From: Oscillospiraceae bacterium
Lineage (GTDB): Bacteria; Bacillota; Clostridia; Oscillospirales; Acutalibacteraceae
NCBI GenBank assembly: GCA_031271865.1
Contig: JAISUW010000029.1
Coordinates: 1-54,528, forward strand
DNA: 54,528 nt
Reading direction: 5' to 3'
Of this stretch, positions 25,731-33,749 are shown piece after piece. A model generated the notes under the pieces. The model made no database searches. It was not told the origin of the DNA and saw only the letters and a program-made list of their open reading frames with translations. Within the stretch, counting starts at the first letter, position 1; each line of letters starts with the position of its first letter. The position numbers were made by a program, and so were the translations under genes.

Positions 25731-26534
25731 ATGTATACATTATCCTGCTGCGGCGGTTGGCTGCCCGGACCTGCCGCCGAAAAACCGAAACAAGCCGCTG
25801 CCTTGGGCTGGAAAGCCTATGAGGATCTTGGCTGGTCGGGCTGGGACTTGGATGCGGTCAAATCCGCAATCGAAGAGAGCGGATGCTCGAACTCCTGCCT
25901 GCTCGTACAATCCCGTGACCCGGAGGTGCAGAAGCTCCTCTACAATGAGCGCGGCATCACACGCCCGGAGGCAAAAGAGGCTTTCCTGCAAGGCATCCGG
26001 GAGACCATCGAAGCCTGCCAAACCATCGGCTGCAAAAACATCGTCTACACCTCGGGGAATGCCTACAACAAAGGCACCCCCTGCTATGACCACGGCAATG
26101 TGGTGGAGGCTTCCATTGCCGCTGCGCCTTTGGCGGAGGCGGCCGGGATTACCCTCGTGCTGGAACCGCTGAATGCCATCTGTGACCACGGCGGCATTTA
26201 TCTGCAAACCAGCTTAGAGGGCTTTGCCATGATTCGGGAAATAGCCTCCCCGAATGTGAAGCTGCTCTTTGACATCTACCACCAGCAGATTACAGAGGGC
26301 AATGTCATCCGCAATCTGGTGTATGGGATAGAGAAAGGACTCATCGGACACATCCACGTCGGCGACAACCCCGGCCGCAAACAGCCGGGGACAGGAGAAC
26401 TCAATTATATGAACATCTTCAAAGCCATTGCCGATGCAGGCTACGACAGGTACGTTGTCTTTGAATGCGGGCGCACAGAAGCTGTAGAGGTTGTGACAGA
26501 GAAGATGTTTGCCTTGCAAAAGCAAGCAGCATAA
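25731..26534 (+). CDS. Hydroxypyruvate isomerase-like TIM-barrel protein
   Basis: 267 aa, xylose-isomerase-like AP-endonuclease-2 fold. Metal-binding residues appear in VLEPLNA, LLFDIYHQQITEGNV and HIHVGDNPGRKQPGTGELNY, a signature of the Hyi/YgbM group (hydroxypyruvate isomerase, 3-dehydro-sugar isomerases). It lies 18 nt downstream of the Gfo/Idh gene, so it probably isomerises the dehydrogenase product. SD GAGGTG is about 6 nt before the ATG. The reading frame ends before a heptanucleotide tract at 26599. Confidence 0.85.
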   Translation: MYTLSCCGGWLPGPAAEKPKQAAALGWKAYEDLGWSGWDLDAVKSAIEESGCSNSCLLVQSRDPEVQKLLYNERGITRPEAKEAFLQGIRETIEACQTIGCKNIVYTSGNAYNKGTPCYDHGNVVEASIAAAPLAEAAGITLVLEPLNAICDHGGIYLQTSLEGFAMIREIASPNVKLLFDIYHQQITEGNVIRNLVYGIEKGLIGHIHVGDNPGRKQPGTGELNYMNIFKAIADAGYDRYVVFECGRTEAVEVVTEKMFALQKQAA

Positions 26535-26598
26535 GCCAAGCGGCAGGAATACGAAAACAAGAGGCAAGCAGCGGGTTCAATCTCTTGACACCTACAGT

Positions 26599-26633
26599 CT
26601 TGCCTCTTGGATTTTGTCTCTTGCTTCTTGCTT
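26599..26633. repeat. Degenerate heptanucleotide repeat, CTTGCCT type
   Basis: Five 7-mers: CTTGCCT, CTTGGAT, TTTGTCT, CTTGCTT, CTTGCTT. The last overlaps the stop codon (26632-26634) of the minus-strand phosphotransferase, as the similar tract at 12285-12347 does for the acyltransferase. Confidence 0.7.
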
Positions 26634-27366
26634 AATACCCATGCACACTCACGCAGTATTTTTCATAAAAAGCGCGGTCCTCCGGCAGGCAGTCGGCTAA
26701 GGCCGCGCCTGCGGCTATGGGGAGCCACTTGTCAAAGTACTGCCTTGCTGTGTCGGAAGCTTCGCAATAGATTTTGCGGTAGCTGTCGGCGAGGGCTTCG
26801 CTGTGCTGCGCAAGGATGAGATACGTATTGGCGGCATCCCCGGCAGCATTTCCCTGCGTTACCCGTGCCCAGTCGATGATATACGGCGTACCGCCCTTGA
26901 GGATGATATTGGAGGGCACAAAGTCCCCATGGCAGAGCTTGGAATGGCGCGGCATTGCATCTAAACGCGTGTGGAGTTCGTAGCGTGTAGTCGCATCCAA
27001 TCCGGAAGCCGATATGGCGCGCTGTAAGACCTCGCGCTGTTTGGTGAGCATCGGTGCCTGCCAAGAGTGTACCCGCGTCTGCAATTCCACGAAGAGTGTA
27101 AGGTACTCTGTCTCCTTCTCCGAGTTTTTGTGCAGGAGAGCGGCCAAATCCTCCCCCTCTATGAAATCAGAAATAATCGCCCAGCGGTCGTCCTGCTTTG
27201 TCACTTCCCGCAGCGCAGGCACTGGCAAGTCTGTCTCCTGCGCTTGCGCCTGCCCCAAAGCCTCCCGCAGTACAGTATGCAGCGGAATCTCGGCGTGGAA
27301 GAGCTTGATGCGAGCATCACCGTCGCGGTATATTTCTTTGTTCTCGTGGGTGGCTATCAGTTCCAT
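26632..27366 (-). CDS. APH/choline-kinase-like phosphotransferase
   Basis: 244 aa. The kinase-like fold is shown by the catalytic loop HGDFVPSNII (about residues 140-149) and the metal-binding IIDWARV (about 158-164), with a short N-terminal lobe (KLFHAEIPLHTVLREALGQAQ). This matches the aminoglycoside phosphotransferase/choline kinase superfamily; the substrate may be a sugar, choline or antibiotic and is not known. SD AAAGGG is 8 nt before the ATG. It follows punA on the same strand, separated by a palindrome array. Confidence 0.82.
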   Translation of the reverse strand: MELIATHENKEIYRDGDARIKLFHAEIPLHTVLREALGQAQAQETDLPVPALREVTKQDDRWAIISDFIEGEDLAALLHKNSEKETEYLTLFVELQTRVHSWQAPMLTKQREVLQRAISASGLDATTRYELHTRLDAMPRHSKLCHGDFVPSNIILKGGTPYIIDWARVTQGNAAGDAANTYLILAQHSEALADSYRKIYCEASDTARQYFDKWLPIAAGAALADCLPEDRAFYEKYCVSVHGY

Positions 27367-27417
27367 CGGTGTTCCCTTTCGTTTGTGTAGTGCTTGCTGT
27401 TGCTTCGCATGCGGGCG

Positions 27418-27510
27418 GGGCCGTATTACGGCCCGGCAGGCGGCACCGCATTGCGGTGCCCAGGGGGATGCCGCAATGCGGCATCAGCGGCGGCGCCGTA
27501 ATACGGCGCC
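27418..27510. repeat. Array of four RAYT-type palindromes
   Basis: 27418-27434 (GGGCCGTATTACGGCCC), 27442-27460 (GGCACCGCATTGCGGTGCC), 27467-27485 (GATGCCGCAATGCGGCATC) and 27492-27510 (GGCGCCGTAATACGGCGCC). Centres are 25 bp apart throughout. Both core variants, CCGCA and CCGTA, occur here. The array lies between two genes of one minus-strand unit, so it is transcribed. Confidence 0.9.
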
Positions 27511-27511
27511 C

Positions 27512-28342
27512 CTACAGCCCACGTACAATCTCTGCCGCGAGCTGTTCCATGACGGCGGCGCGGGCGTGACCGATTTCGATGACATCCTCGGAAGTGAGGA
27601 TGGCATCCGTCACCCCGGCGGCCATATTGGTAATGAGGGAGAGACCCAGAACCTCCATGCCGGCGTGGCGGGCGGCGATGACCTCGGGGACGGTGCTCAT
27701 TCCTACGGCATCCGCTCCCAGGGTACGGAAGGCTCGGATTTCGGCGGGGGTTTCATAGGAAGGACCGCTCACGGCAATGTATACGCCCTCGCGCAGCGTA
27801 ATATTTGCCTCGGCGGCGGCTTTTCGCGCAATCCCCAACAGGCGCTTGGAATAGGCCTCGCCCATATCAAAGAAATTTTGCCCAAAAGCGGGATGTTGGT
27901 TGCCGACCATGGGGTTGCCGCCCATGAGGTTGATGTGGTCCAGCATGAGCATGATGTCCCCGATGGCGAAACCGGTGTTTATGCCGCCGGCGGCATTGGT
28001 GATGAGCAGGGTTTCCACACCCAGAAGCCGCAGGACGCGGATAGGCAGAATGACTTGATCGAACGTATAACCCTCATAGTAATGCAAACGTCCCTGCAAA
28101 CAGACCACGCGTTTCCCTGCAAAGGTACCGCAAAGCAGATTCCCGCGGTGCCCACTGTAGTAGGGCTTCCCAAAGCCGGGAATGTCCGCAAAGGGAATCA
28201 AAACCACATCCGTCATGCTGTCGCCCAAGCGTCCTAAGCCCGAACCCAAGACCAACCCCAGCGGAAAGTGCTCCTCTGAACCCAGTCTCTCCCGTATATA
28301 GCGCACGGCAAGTTTATATTCTCCCATCGGATCGGTCGGCAT
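27512..28342 (-). CDS. punA: Purine nucleoside phosphorylase
   Basis: 276 aa. Trimeric PNP family I: LGLVLGSGLGRLGD (phosphate-binding Ser), YYSGHRGN and CLQGRLHYYEGY (catalytic His and phosphate contacts), ITNAAGGINTGF (Asn/Gly at the base pocket), and VAVSGPSYETPAEIR. It cleaves inosine/guanosine with phosphate in purine salvage. ATG 28342 has AAGGAG 7 nt upstream. A promoter lies at 28377-28405 and the phosphotransferase gene follows downstream after the palindrome array. Confidence 0.93.
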   Translation of the reverse strand: MPTDPMGEYKLAVRYIRERLGSEEHFPLGLVLGSGLGRLGDSMTDVVLIPFADIPGFGKPYYSGHRGNLLCGTFAGKRVVCLQGRLHYYEGYTFDQVILPIRVLRLLGVETLLITNAAGGINTGFAIGDIMLMLDHINLMGGNPMVGNQHPAFGQNFFDMGEAYSKRLLGIARKAAAEANITLREGVYIAVSGPSYETPAEIRAFRTLGADAVGMSTVPEVIAARHAGMEVLGLSLITNMAAGVTDAILTSEDVIEIGHARAAVMEQLAAEIVRGL

Positions 28343-28376
28343 GGCTGTTCTCCTTGTGTGTGTTTTCCTTTATAGT

Positions 28377-28405
28377 ATTATACACTTTTTTAAGGGAGAA
28401 TGCAA
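28377..28405 (-). promoter_or_regulatory. Sigma-A promoter of punA
   Basis: On the minus strand: TTGCAT (28405-28400), 17 bp, TATAAT (28382-28377). Confidence 0.8.
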
Positions 28406-28449
28406 GGGGTAGAGAAAAAGGCTATATTTTGAAAAATATGAATAAACCA

Positions 28450-28478
28450 TTGCAATTTTCCTAAAAAAATGCTATAAT
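28450..28478 (+). promoter_or_regulatory. Sigma-A promoter of putP
   Basis: TTGCAA (28450-28455), 17 bp, TATAAT (28473-28478). It is back to back with the punA promoter. Confidence 0.85.
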
Positions 28479-28520
28479 GTTACAAACCAAAATCAATTCT
28501 AAAACGAAGGCGGGTTCACA

Positions 28521-30098
28521 ATGACAGCAACAGTACAACTTATCATCGCAATGTGTATTTACCTCGGCGCGACGCTTCTCATCGGCGTTCTGACGGCGAA
28601 GCGCGCCAACCAAGGCTCCGACGAATTTTTCCTCGGCGGCCGCGGCTTGGGTCCGTGGGTGGCGGCTATGTCGGCGGAAGCATCAGACATGAGCGGCTGG
28701 CTCCTCATGGGTTTGCCCGGCGTGGCGTATTGGCTTGGTATTGCAGACGCTTTTTGGACGGCACTGGGCTTGGCTATCGGCACCTATGTCAACTGGCTCA
28801 TCACAGCCAAACGGCTGCGCCGTTATTCCATCTCGGCCGGCAATGCCATCACTATCCCGGAGTTCTTCTCCAACCGGTATAAAGAGAAGAAGCCCATCAT
28901 CCTCACCGTTGCCTCTCTGTTCATCCTCGTGTTCTTCGTGGTCTACGTCGGTTCCTGCTTCGTAACCGGCGGCAAACTATTTGCCCAACTCTTCAGCCAA
29001 GACTACCACGTCATGATGCTGGTAACTGCCTGCTTCGTGGTGCTGTACACTTTCTTGGGCGGTTTCCTGGCAGAGAGCATCTCCGACTTCATGCAGGGCG
29101 TGGTCATGATTTGCTCCTTGGTCGCCGTCTTGGTCGGCGGCGTGATTGCCGCCGGGGGCTTCGCTGCCGTGCAGGAGAACGTCACAAACATCCCCGGCTT
29201 CATGGAGTTCTTCGGCATGGCCAACCCCGTAACGGATGCAAACGGTGTGCAGACTATCGTCAACGGCTCACCTCTCTTCGGTGACGCCCAACCCTACGGA
29301 CTTCTGACCGTGCTCTCCACCATGAGCTGGGGTCTCGGCTACTTTGGTATGCCACAAGTATTGCTGCGCTTCATGGCCATCCGTTCGGAGAAAGAAATTC
29401 CTTTGGCGCGCCGCGTCGCCTCCATCTGGGCAGTCATCTCCATGACGATTGCCGTTGTAATCGGCGTAGTCGGGAAGGAACTCCTCACCGGTGCGGAGAT
29501 TCTCACCACCTCCGGTGCTGCGGAGAACGTTTTTGTAGTGACCGCCACCAAGCTCTTCCCGCCGCTCATCGCCGGCTTCATCATGACCGGAATTCTGGCG
29601 GCCGCAATGTCCTCCTCGGATAGTTACTTGCTGATTGCCTCCTCCGCCGTTTCCAAGAACATCTTCCAAGGCTTGTTCTTCAAAAAAGCCTCGGAGCGTG
29701 CCGTCATGATGGTAAGCCGCATTACGCTCCTCGTAATTGCCGTCCTCGGCATTGTGATTGCATGGGACGAGAACTCCGTCATCTTCAAGGTCGTGTCCTT
29801 TGCTTGGGCAGGCTTCGGTGCTACGTTCGGACCGCTGATGCTCTTCTCCCTCTTCTGGAAACGCACCAACAAAGCCGGTGCCTTGGCAGGGATTCTCGGC
29901 GGTGCCGGCATGGTATTCTTCTACAAACTCTTCATCCGCAAAGTGGCGGCAGGAACCCTCTTCGACATCTATGAGCTTCTGCCCGCATTCCTGTTCTCCT
30001 GCTTGCTCATCGTTGTGGTTTCCCTCCTTACCGCCCCGCCGGAGCAAGAAATTCAGGATGAGTTTGATGCCGTCAAAGCCGGCACGGCCGCTGAATGA
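28521..30098 (+). CDS. putP: Sodium/proline symporter
   Basis: 525 aa, about 13 transmembrane helices, typical SSS-family length. It begins with a helix followed by GSDEFFLGGRGLGPWVAAMSAEASDMSGWLLMGLPG (about residues 33-68), which is the PutP Na+/proline signature; ILAAAMSSSDSYLLIASSAVSKNI is the second conserved block containing Na+-binding residues. It imports proline with Na+. SD GAAGGCGGG is about 6 nt before the ATG. A terminator follows at 30131. Confidence 0.92.
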   Translation: MTATVQLIIAMCIYLGATLLIGVLTAKRANQGSDEFFLGGRGLGPWVAAMSAEASDMSGWLLMGLPGVAYWLGIADAFWTALGLAIGTYVNWLITAKRLRRYSISAGNAITIPEFFSNRYKEKKPIILTVASLFILVFFVVYVGSCFVTGGKLFAQLFSQDYHVMMLVTACFVVLYTFLGGFLAESISDFMQGVVMICSLVAVLVGGVIAAGGFAAVQENVTNIPGFMEFFGMANPVTDANGVQTIVNGSPLFGDAQPYGLLTVLSTMSWGLGYFGMPQVLLRFMAIRSEKEIPLARRVASIWAVISMTIAVVIGVVGKELLTGAEILTTSGAAENVFVVTATKLFPPLIAGFIMTGILAAAMSSSDSYLLIASSAVSKNIFQGLFFKKASERAVMMVSRITLLVIAVLGIVIAWDENSVIFKVVSFAWAGFGATFGPLMLFSLFWKRTNKAGALAGILGGAGMVFFYKLFIRKVAAGTLFDIYELLPAFLFSCLLIVVVSLLTAPPEQEIQDEFDAVKAGTAAE

Positions 30099-30130
30099 CC
30101 GTTACTTCATTTGGATTCACACTATAAACA

Positions 30131-30166
30131 AGCAGAGGCGCCGGATACAGCGCCTCTGCTGTTGTT
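30131..30166 (+). terminator. Terminator of putP
   Basis: AGCAGAGGCGC / GCGCCTCTGCT, a perfect 11-bp stem with an 8-nt loop, followed by GTTGTTT. Confidence 0.8.
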
Positions 30167-30183
30167 TCCGGCCGCATACCCGC

Positions 30184-30210
30184 ACCTATCCCCTCTCTTT
30201 CGCATACAAT
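30184..30210 (+). promoter_or_regulatory. Possible mother-cell sigma (E/K) promoter
   Basis: CATACAAT (30203-30210) matches the sigma-E -10 consensus CATACAnT, and AC 17 bp upstream (30184-30185) fits sigma-K. No sigma-A -10 is seen before the next gene. This is suggestive, not proven. Confidence 0.4.
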
Positions 30211-30253
30211 GGTTTAGCACCTTTCTTGCAGCAAACTACAGGGGGTTTTACAT

Positions 30254-30991
30254 ATGTCATGCGGATGCGGCGGCAACCCACCGCCTTGGTTCGGACCGTG
30301 CGGCGACGGCTTCGGACCGGGATTCGGCCCCGGCTTCGGATCAGACCCCGGTTTCGGCGGCGGTCACTCCTCCCACGTCCATATCGGCGGGGCACCGGGG
30401 CGCGGACTGACGGTTATCAATTCCAACAATAACCAAAACCAGAATACCAATGAGAACAACAATATGATGGGAATGCTGCTGGGTTCCCTCCTCGACGGCG
30501 GCTTCGGACATTGGGGGCATGGCGGCTACCCGCCGTATCCGCCCTATCCGGAATACCCGCCTTACCCCCCTTACCCGGAGTATCCGCCCTATCCTCCCTA
30601 TCCGGACTATCCACCCTATCCGCCCGGCCCCGGTCCGGGTCCGGGTCCGGGACCGCATCCCCATCCATGGGGCTGCGGCTGCGGCGGCTGGGGACCGACC
30701 TACGGTTATGCTTGGCAGCAATGCTGCTGCTCGCCGCCGCCCCCGCCGACAGAGTCTGCGGATGATGCCGCCTTGGAACTCGCGGCGGAGTTCCTCGCCG
30801 ACCTGCCCGCAGCAACGGCGGACACAACAGCGGTCACAGAACGCGCCCGCTCCCTTCGCGACCACTTCAGTGACCTCGCCGGAAAAGCCGCACCCGCAGC
30901 TGACTGCGCAAGCTCCGCCGCCTCCGCGCTATACCAATCCAAGGCCGGAAGAGCCAATGACTACAGCGCGTTCTTTGATACGGATGCTTAG
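30254..30991 (+). CDS. Tyr-Pro-Gly-rich low-complexity protein
   Basis: 245 aa, not recognised by family. Parts: an N-terminal Cys/Gly/Pro segment (MSCGCGGNPPPWFGPCG); an Asn-rich stretch (NSNNNQNQNTNENNN); about ten tandem units of YPPYP/YPEYP/YPDYP type (about residues 95-125); a Gly-Pro/His segment; a Cys/Pro segment (WQQCCCSPPPPP, about 154-166); and a helical Ala-rich C-terminus of about 80 residues. No signal peptide. It resembles spore-coat-type structural proteins, and its possible sigma-E/K promoter fits that idea. SD CAGGGGG is 7-8 nt before the ATG. Confidence 0.65.
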   Translation: MSCGCGGNPPPWFGPCGDGFGPGFGPGFGSDPGFGGGHSSHVHIGGAPGRGLTVINSNNNQNQNTNENNNMMGMLLGSLLDGGFGHWGHGGYPPYPPYPEYPPYPPYPEYPPYPPYPDYPPYPPGPGPGPGPGPHPHPWGCGCGGWGPTYGYAWQQCCCSPPPPPTESADDAALELAAEFLADLPAATADTTAVTERARSLRDHFSDLAGKAAPAADCASSAASALYQSKAGRANDYSAFFDTDA

Positions 30992-31037
30992 GTTATCCCT
31001 GATTTGGTAACCATTCCGATTCGGCTATACAAAACGA

Positions 31038-31061
31038 GGATGTAACCATATAGTTACATCC
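31038..31061. terminator. Bidirectional hairpin between convergent genes
   Basis: GGATGTAAC-CATATA-GTTACATCC, a perfect 9-bp stem with a 6-nt loop, lying between the Tyr-Pro-rich gene and the glycosidase gene. T-rich sequence follows on both strands, at a distance. Confidence 0.65.
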
Positions 31062-31086
31062 TTAAATATTGCTTTTCTCTAAGTTT

Positions 31087-32355
31087 TTACCCTTGGCTGA
31101 CCGACACACGCACACCGGAGATGCTTGCATAGGGAACCTTAATAATCCGCTTAAAGCCCAACGAATTGGCGGAGAAGATGTCTTTCCATTCGCCGTCCGC
31201 TAAAACCGCCGTGGTATAGCCGCGGATTTTGGCACCGTCGGTGATGTCCTCCTGCAGAACCGCATAGGCAACTTGCTTGGGTTCGGATAGAAACACTTCC
31301 GCTCCCCTCTCTGCGGACACTTGCACAAAAAGCGCATCCTCCATTTGGGCTGCGCGGTAGGCACCGAAAGAGGCAAATTGCCGCATCTCCGCATCGGACA
31401 GCAAGCCGCGGTTGTCAATCGGCATTCCCAAGAGCATAGGAAAGCCGCGCCCCACGGTCTGCAAGTAGCAATCAAACAAGTGTTCGGTAGGCAACAGCTC
31501 TGCGGCGGACTCCGGGTGCCAGAACCAACCGCCTTGGAAGGTGTTGTTGCGACGGTTCGGGAAGTCGCACTCCGCCGGGGCGTAGATTGGACTGTCCGGA
31601 TCTCCCGCACCGCCGTTCTGCTGCCAACCGCTCTGCGCACCGTCGCAAGCACCCCAGCAGTCAAAGGGCGCGCGGCCGCTCTCCGTGCCTACCCAGCGCA
31701 AGTTGTTTTTATGTTCCGGCGGACCTTGGAAGCAGACCGCGTTCGGTTGGTACTTCTCCAGAATCGGCACCAAGTCCGGACCGCCTTTCTCCGGCGGCAG
31801 CACGCCGCCGTCAAACCATATCTCAAACCATTCCCCATAGCCGGACCACAGTTCCTCCACCTGCTTCTCCACCAAGCGGGCATACCGTTCCTGTGTCAAA
31901 CAGCCATCGGCGGGTACTTTGCCGCTTTCCTTGACGCCGTAGGCATAATTGATATTGGTGTTGTAGTACAAACCGGGCAGGATGCCATATTTCGCGCAGG
32001 AGTCGCGGAACATCTGCACAATGTCGCAGGATAGGCCTGCAACCGTGCGCCGTTTGCCCCAAGGCGTATTGCCGACATGGTTTTCATCGGCTGCACTCGG
32101 CCACATCGCCAGACCGCTCCCATGGGAAGCCACAAAGACAGCGTACTTCGCACCCAGCGCCGCCGCCGCTTCCAACCATTGGTCGGTATTAAGCTCAGCC
32201 GGATCAAAGACCTTCAGCGGTAAGGTACCCACACCGTAGGACGGATTGGAAGCGTGTTCCAAAGAACGCGCAAAGGTCCACAAATCCAAGTGGATGATAA
32301 CACCGATTTCCTGCGCGTGCCACTTCAGGTGGTGTTTGGTAGGTTTTGCAATCAT
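31087..32355 (-). CDS. GH29-type alpha-L-fucosidase-like glycosidase
   Basis: 422 aa. The catalytic nucleophile motif is EIWFDGGVLPP (Asp in WFDGG), and AKYAVFVASHGSGLAMWPS replaces the usual KHHDGF region of GH29. The N-terminal KWHAQEIGVIIHLDLWTF resembles the W-E-x-G-x-F-I-H-F block, also altered. It is therefore a divergent member whose sugar specificity is uncertain. No signal peptide: probably intracellular. Start ATG 32355 (AAAGAGGAT 8 nt upstream) replaces the longer frame at 32451, which would overlap the preceding gene. It lies 26 nt after the SH3 lipoprotein gene on the same strand. Confidence 0.75.
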   Translation of the reverse strand: MIAKPTKHHLKWHAQEIGVIIHLDLWTFARSLEHASNPSYGVGTLPLKVFDPAELNTDQWLEAAAALGAKYAVFVASHGSGLAMWPSAADENHVGNTPWGKRRTVAGLSCDIVQMFRDSCAKYGILPGLYYNTNINYAYGVKESGKVPADGCLTQERYARLVEKQVEELWSGYGEWFEIWFDGGVLPPEKGGPDLVPILEKYQPNAVCFQGPPEHKNNLRWVGTESGRAPFDCWGACDGAQSGWQQNGGAGDPDSPIYAPAECDFPNRRNNTFQGGWFWHPESAAELLPTEHLFDCYLQTVGRGFPMLLGMPIDNRGLLSDAEMRQFASFGAYRAAQMEDALFVQVSAERGAEVFLSEPKQVAYAVLQEDITDGAKIRGYTTAVLADGEWKDIFSANSLGFKRIIKVPYASISGVRVSVSQG

Positions 32356-32367
32356 GGGGAATATCCT

Positions 32368-32395
32368 CTTTCTGATTACTGTCAATTGTTTACTG
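32368..32395. repeat. Degenerate heptanucleotide repeat, CAGTTAA type
   Basis: On the minus strand, four 7-mers: CAGTAAA, CAATTGA, CAGTAAT, CAGAAAG. The second contains the TGA stop of the SH3 lipoprotein gene. Confidence 0.65.
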
Positions 32396-33575
32396 CCCCA
32401 TACCCGTCCGGCGTATTTGCACCCGTAATGGTCAGCCGTGAAATGGGGCAAGTATAGGCAGCTGCTCCGTTCTTGAGGTACGCTGCGGAGGTGAGTTTGG
32501 CTTCCAAAGAGACGGCAAAGCCCTGTCCGGCGGCCGTCAGAATGCGGGTGCCGAAATCACCGAAGCCTGTATTCCACTCCGTCCCGGTGAAAAGGGTTTT
32601 CTCCACCTGAAAGCCTGCGGCCTCCAGCAAGGTCTGCGCCTCTCCGACCGTGGTGCTTGGCCGTCCAAAGAGCCATTCCGTGGTCTCGGCTTTGATTGCA
32701 TCGAGTTTGTCTTTCTTTCGATCATACGAGGAAAGATCAATGCCGCTGCCTTTCCCCCAAAAAGGTGCCAGTTCCGGATCCATATAGTCGAACTCAAAGA
32801 GCAGCCCGGGGTACTTCTTAAAGCTGAACTGCGTATAGTCCCCATACATATTACCGGCAAAGACAGGGCTTGCTTGCACGCCGCCCTCCTCTGCCTCAAA
32901 GTCAGCCAAGGTCATGGCAAAGAGCTTTGTGAGGAGTGCGACATCTACTTTGCCGTCCACCGCGACCGTAGTCTCCGGTGGCAGTGTAATACCGCCCGGC
33001 AGAGCCAAAAACTGCATGGATACATAGCCCTCCACGCCGTTCCAGACCGTCTTGCCCCAACCGTCGGCAGTCATTTCGCTGATGGTAATCTCCGTCCCTT
33101 TCGGAATGGACGCGACTTTCGGATCGGAGGAGGACGGACCGCTGCGCATTGTCAACGGATCTATACTTGTGTTGACGATATAAGTCGCGTTGGCGGCTTC
33201 ATTCACCGGGTCTCCGGGAGCCCCTGCCTTTACAAGGTACTGCATGGACACGTAGCCGTCCGCGCCGTTATAGGTCACTTGCCCCCAGCCGTCTTCCGTA
33301 ACGGACCAAACCATAATCCGCTCCCCCTTGGGGATGGAGGCTACCGGCGCACCGTCCGCACTCGCTGCCCCGCGCAGCGTCAGCGGTCCGGTAACGGTCG
33401 CGACTATATACACATTATCCGAAGCATAAATGTCTTCCGTAGTCGGTTCTGTCACGGCGGCTGTGGTATCCTGCGGTGTGATAACCGTCTTGCTGCCGCA
33501 GGCACAAAGCAGCAACAGCCCCGCGCAAAGTGCGGCGCTGCATAGGATTCGGATGGGATGCTTTCTGTCAGGCAT
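32382..33575 (-). CDS. SH3-domain lipoprotein
   Basis: 397 aa. Lipoprotein signal RILCSAALCAGLLLLCACG (lipobox with Cys around residue 27), then two bacterial SH3 repeats (about 60-120 and 135-205: LTLRGAASADGAPVASIPKGERIMVWS.. and LTMRSGPSSSDPKVASIPKGTEITISE.., each ending GYVSMQFL), then a 180-residue C-terminal domain of unknown fold. SH3b domains usually bind peptidoglycan. ATG 33575 is preferred: GGAGG is 6 nt upstream, and the other ATG 33608 has a poor site. The final residues AVNN come from a heptad tract. Promoter at 33647-33675. Confidence 0.85.
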   Translation of the reverse strand: MPDRKHPIRILCSAALCAGLLLLCACGSKTVITPQDTTAAVTEPTTEDIYASDNVYIVATVTGPLTLRGAASADGAPVASIPKGERIMVWSVTEDGWGQVTYNGADGYVSMQYLVKAGAPGDPVNEAANATYIVNTSIDPLTMRSGPSSSDPKVASIPKGTEITISEMTADGWGKTVWNGVEGYVSMQFLALPGGITLPPETTVAVDGKVDVALLTKLFAMTLADFEAEEGGVQASPVFAGNMYGDYTQFSFKKYPGLLFEFDYMDPELAPFWGKGSGIDLSSYDRKKDKLDAIKAETTEWLFGRPSTTVGEAQTLLEAAGFQVEKTLFTGTEWNTGFGDFGTRILTAAGQGFAVSLEAKLTSAAYLKNGAAAYTCPISRLTITGANTPDGYGAVNN

Positions 33576-33646
33576 AGATGCCTCCGCATACTTCTTTTGA
33601 TACTTCATACCGTGCTTCCGGATATTCTTTGGTGGAGCTTGCTATT

Positions 33647-33675
33647 ATTATATACCGTTTTTCGCGGATTGTCAA
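33647..33675 (-). promoter_or_regulatory. Consensus promoter of the SH3 lipoprotein gene
   Basis: On the minus strand: TTGACA (33675-33670), 17 bp, TATAAT (33652-33647). It is divergent from the mutY promoter. Confidence 0.9.
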
Positions 33676-33714
33676 GATACCTGCGCGAAAGCTTTGCAAG
33701 CTCTTTTCTCCCCC

Positions 33715-33743
33715 TTGCAATTGTGCCGCAAATATGGTATACT
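33715..33743 (+). promoter_or_regulatory. Promoter of mutY, giving a leaderless transcript
   Basis: TTGCAA (33715-33720), 17 bp, TATACT (33738-33743), with TGG before the -10. The A of the mutY ATG is at 33750, the seventh base after the -10, which is where transcription normally begins. Confidence 0.85.
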
Positions 33744-33749
33744 TAGCGC

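Noticed and set aside
29268-30047. 259-aa minus-strand frame opposite putP
   Set aside because: Shadow of membrane-protein codons.
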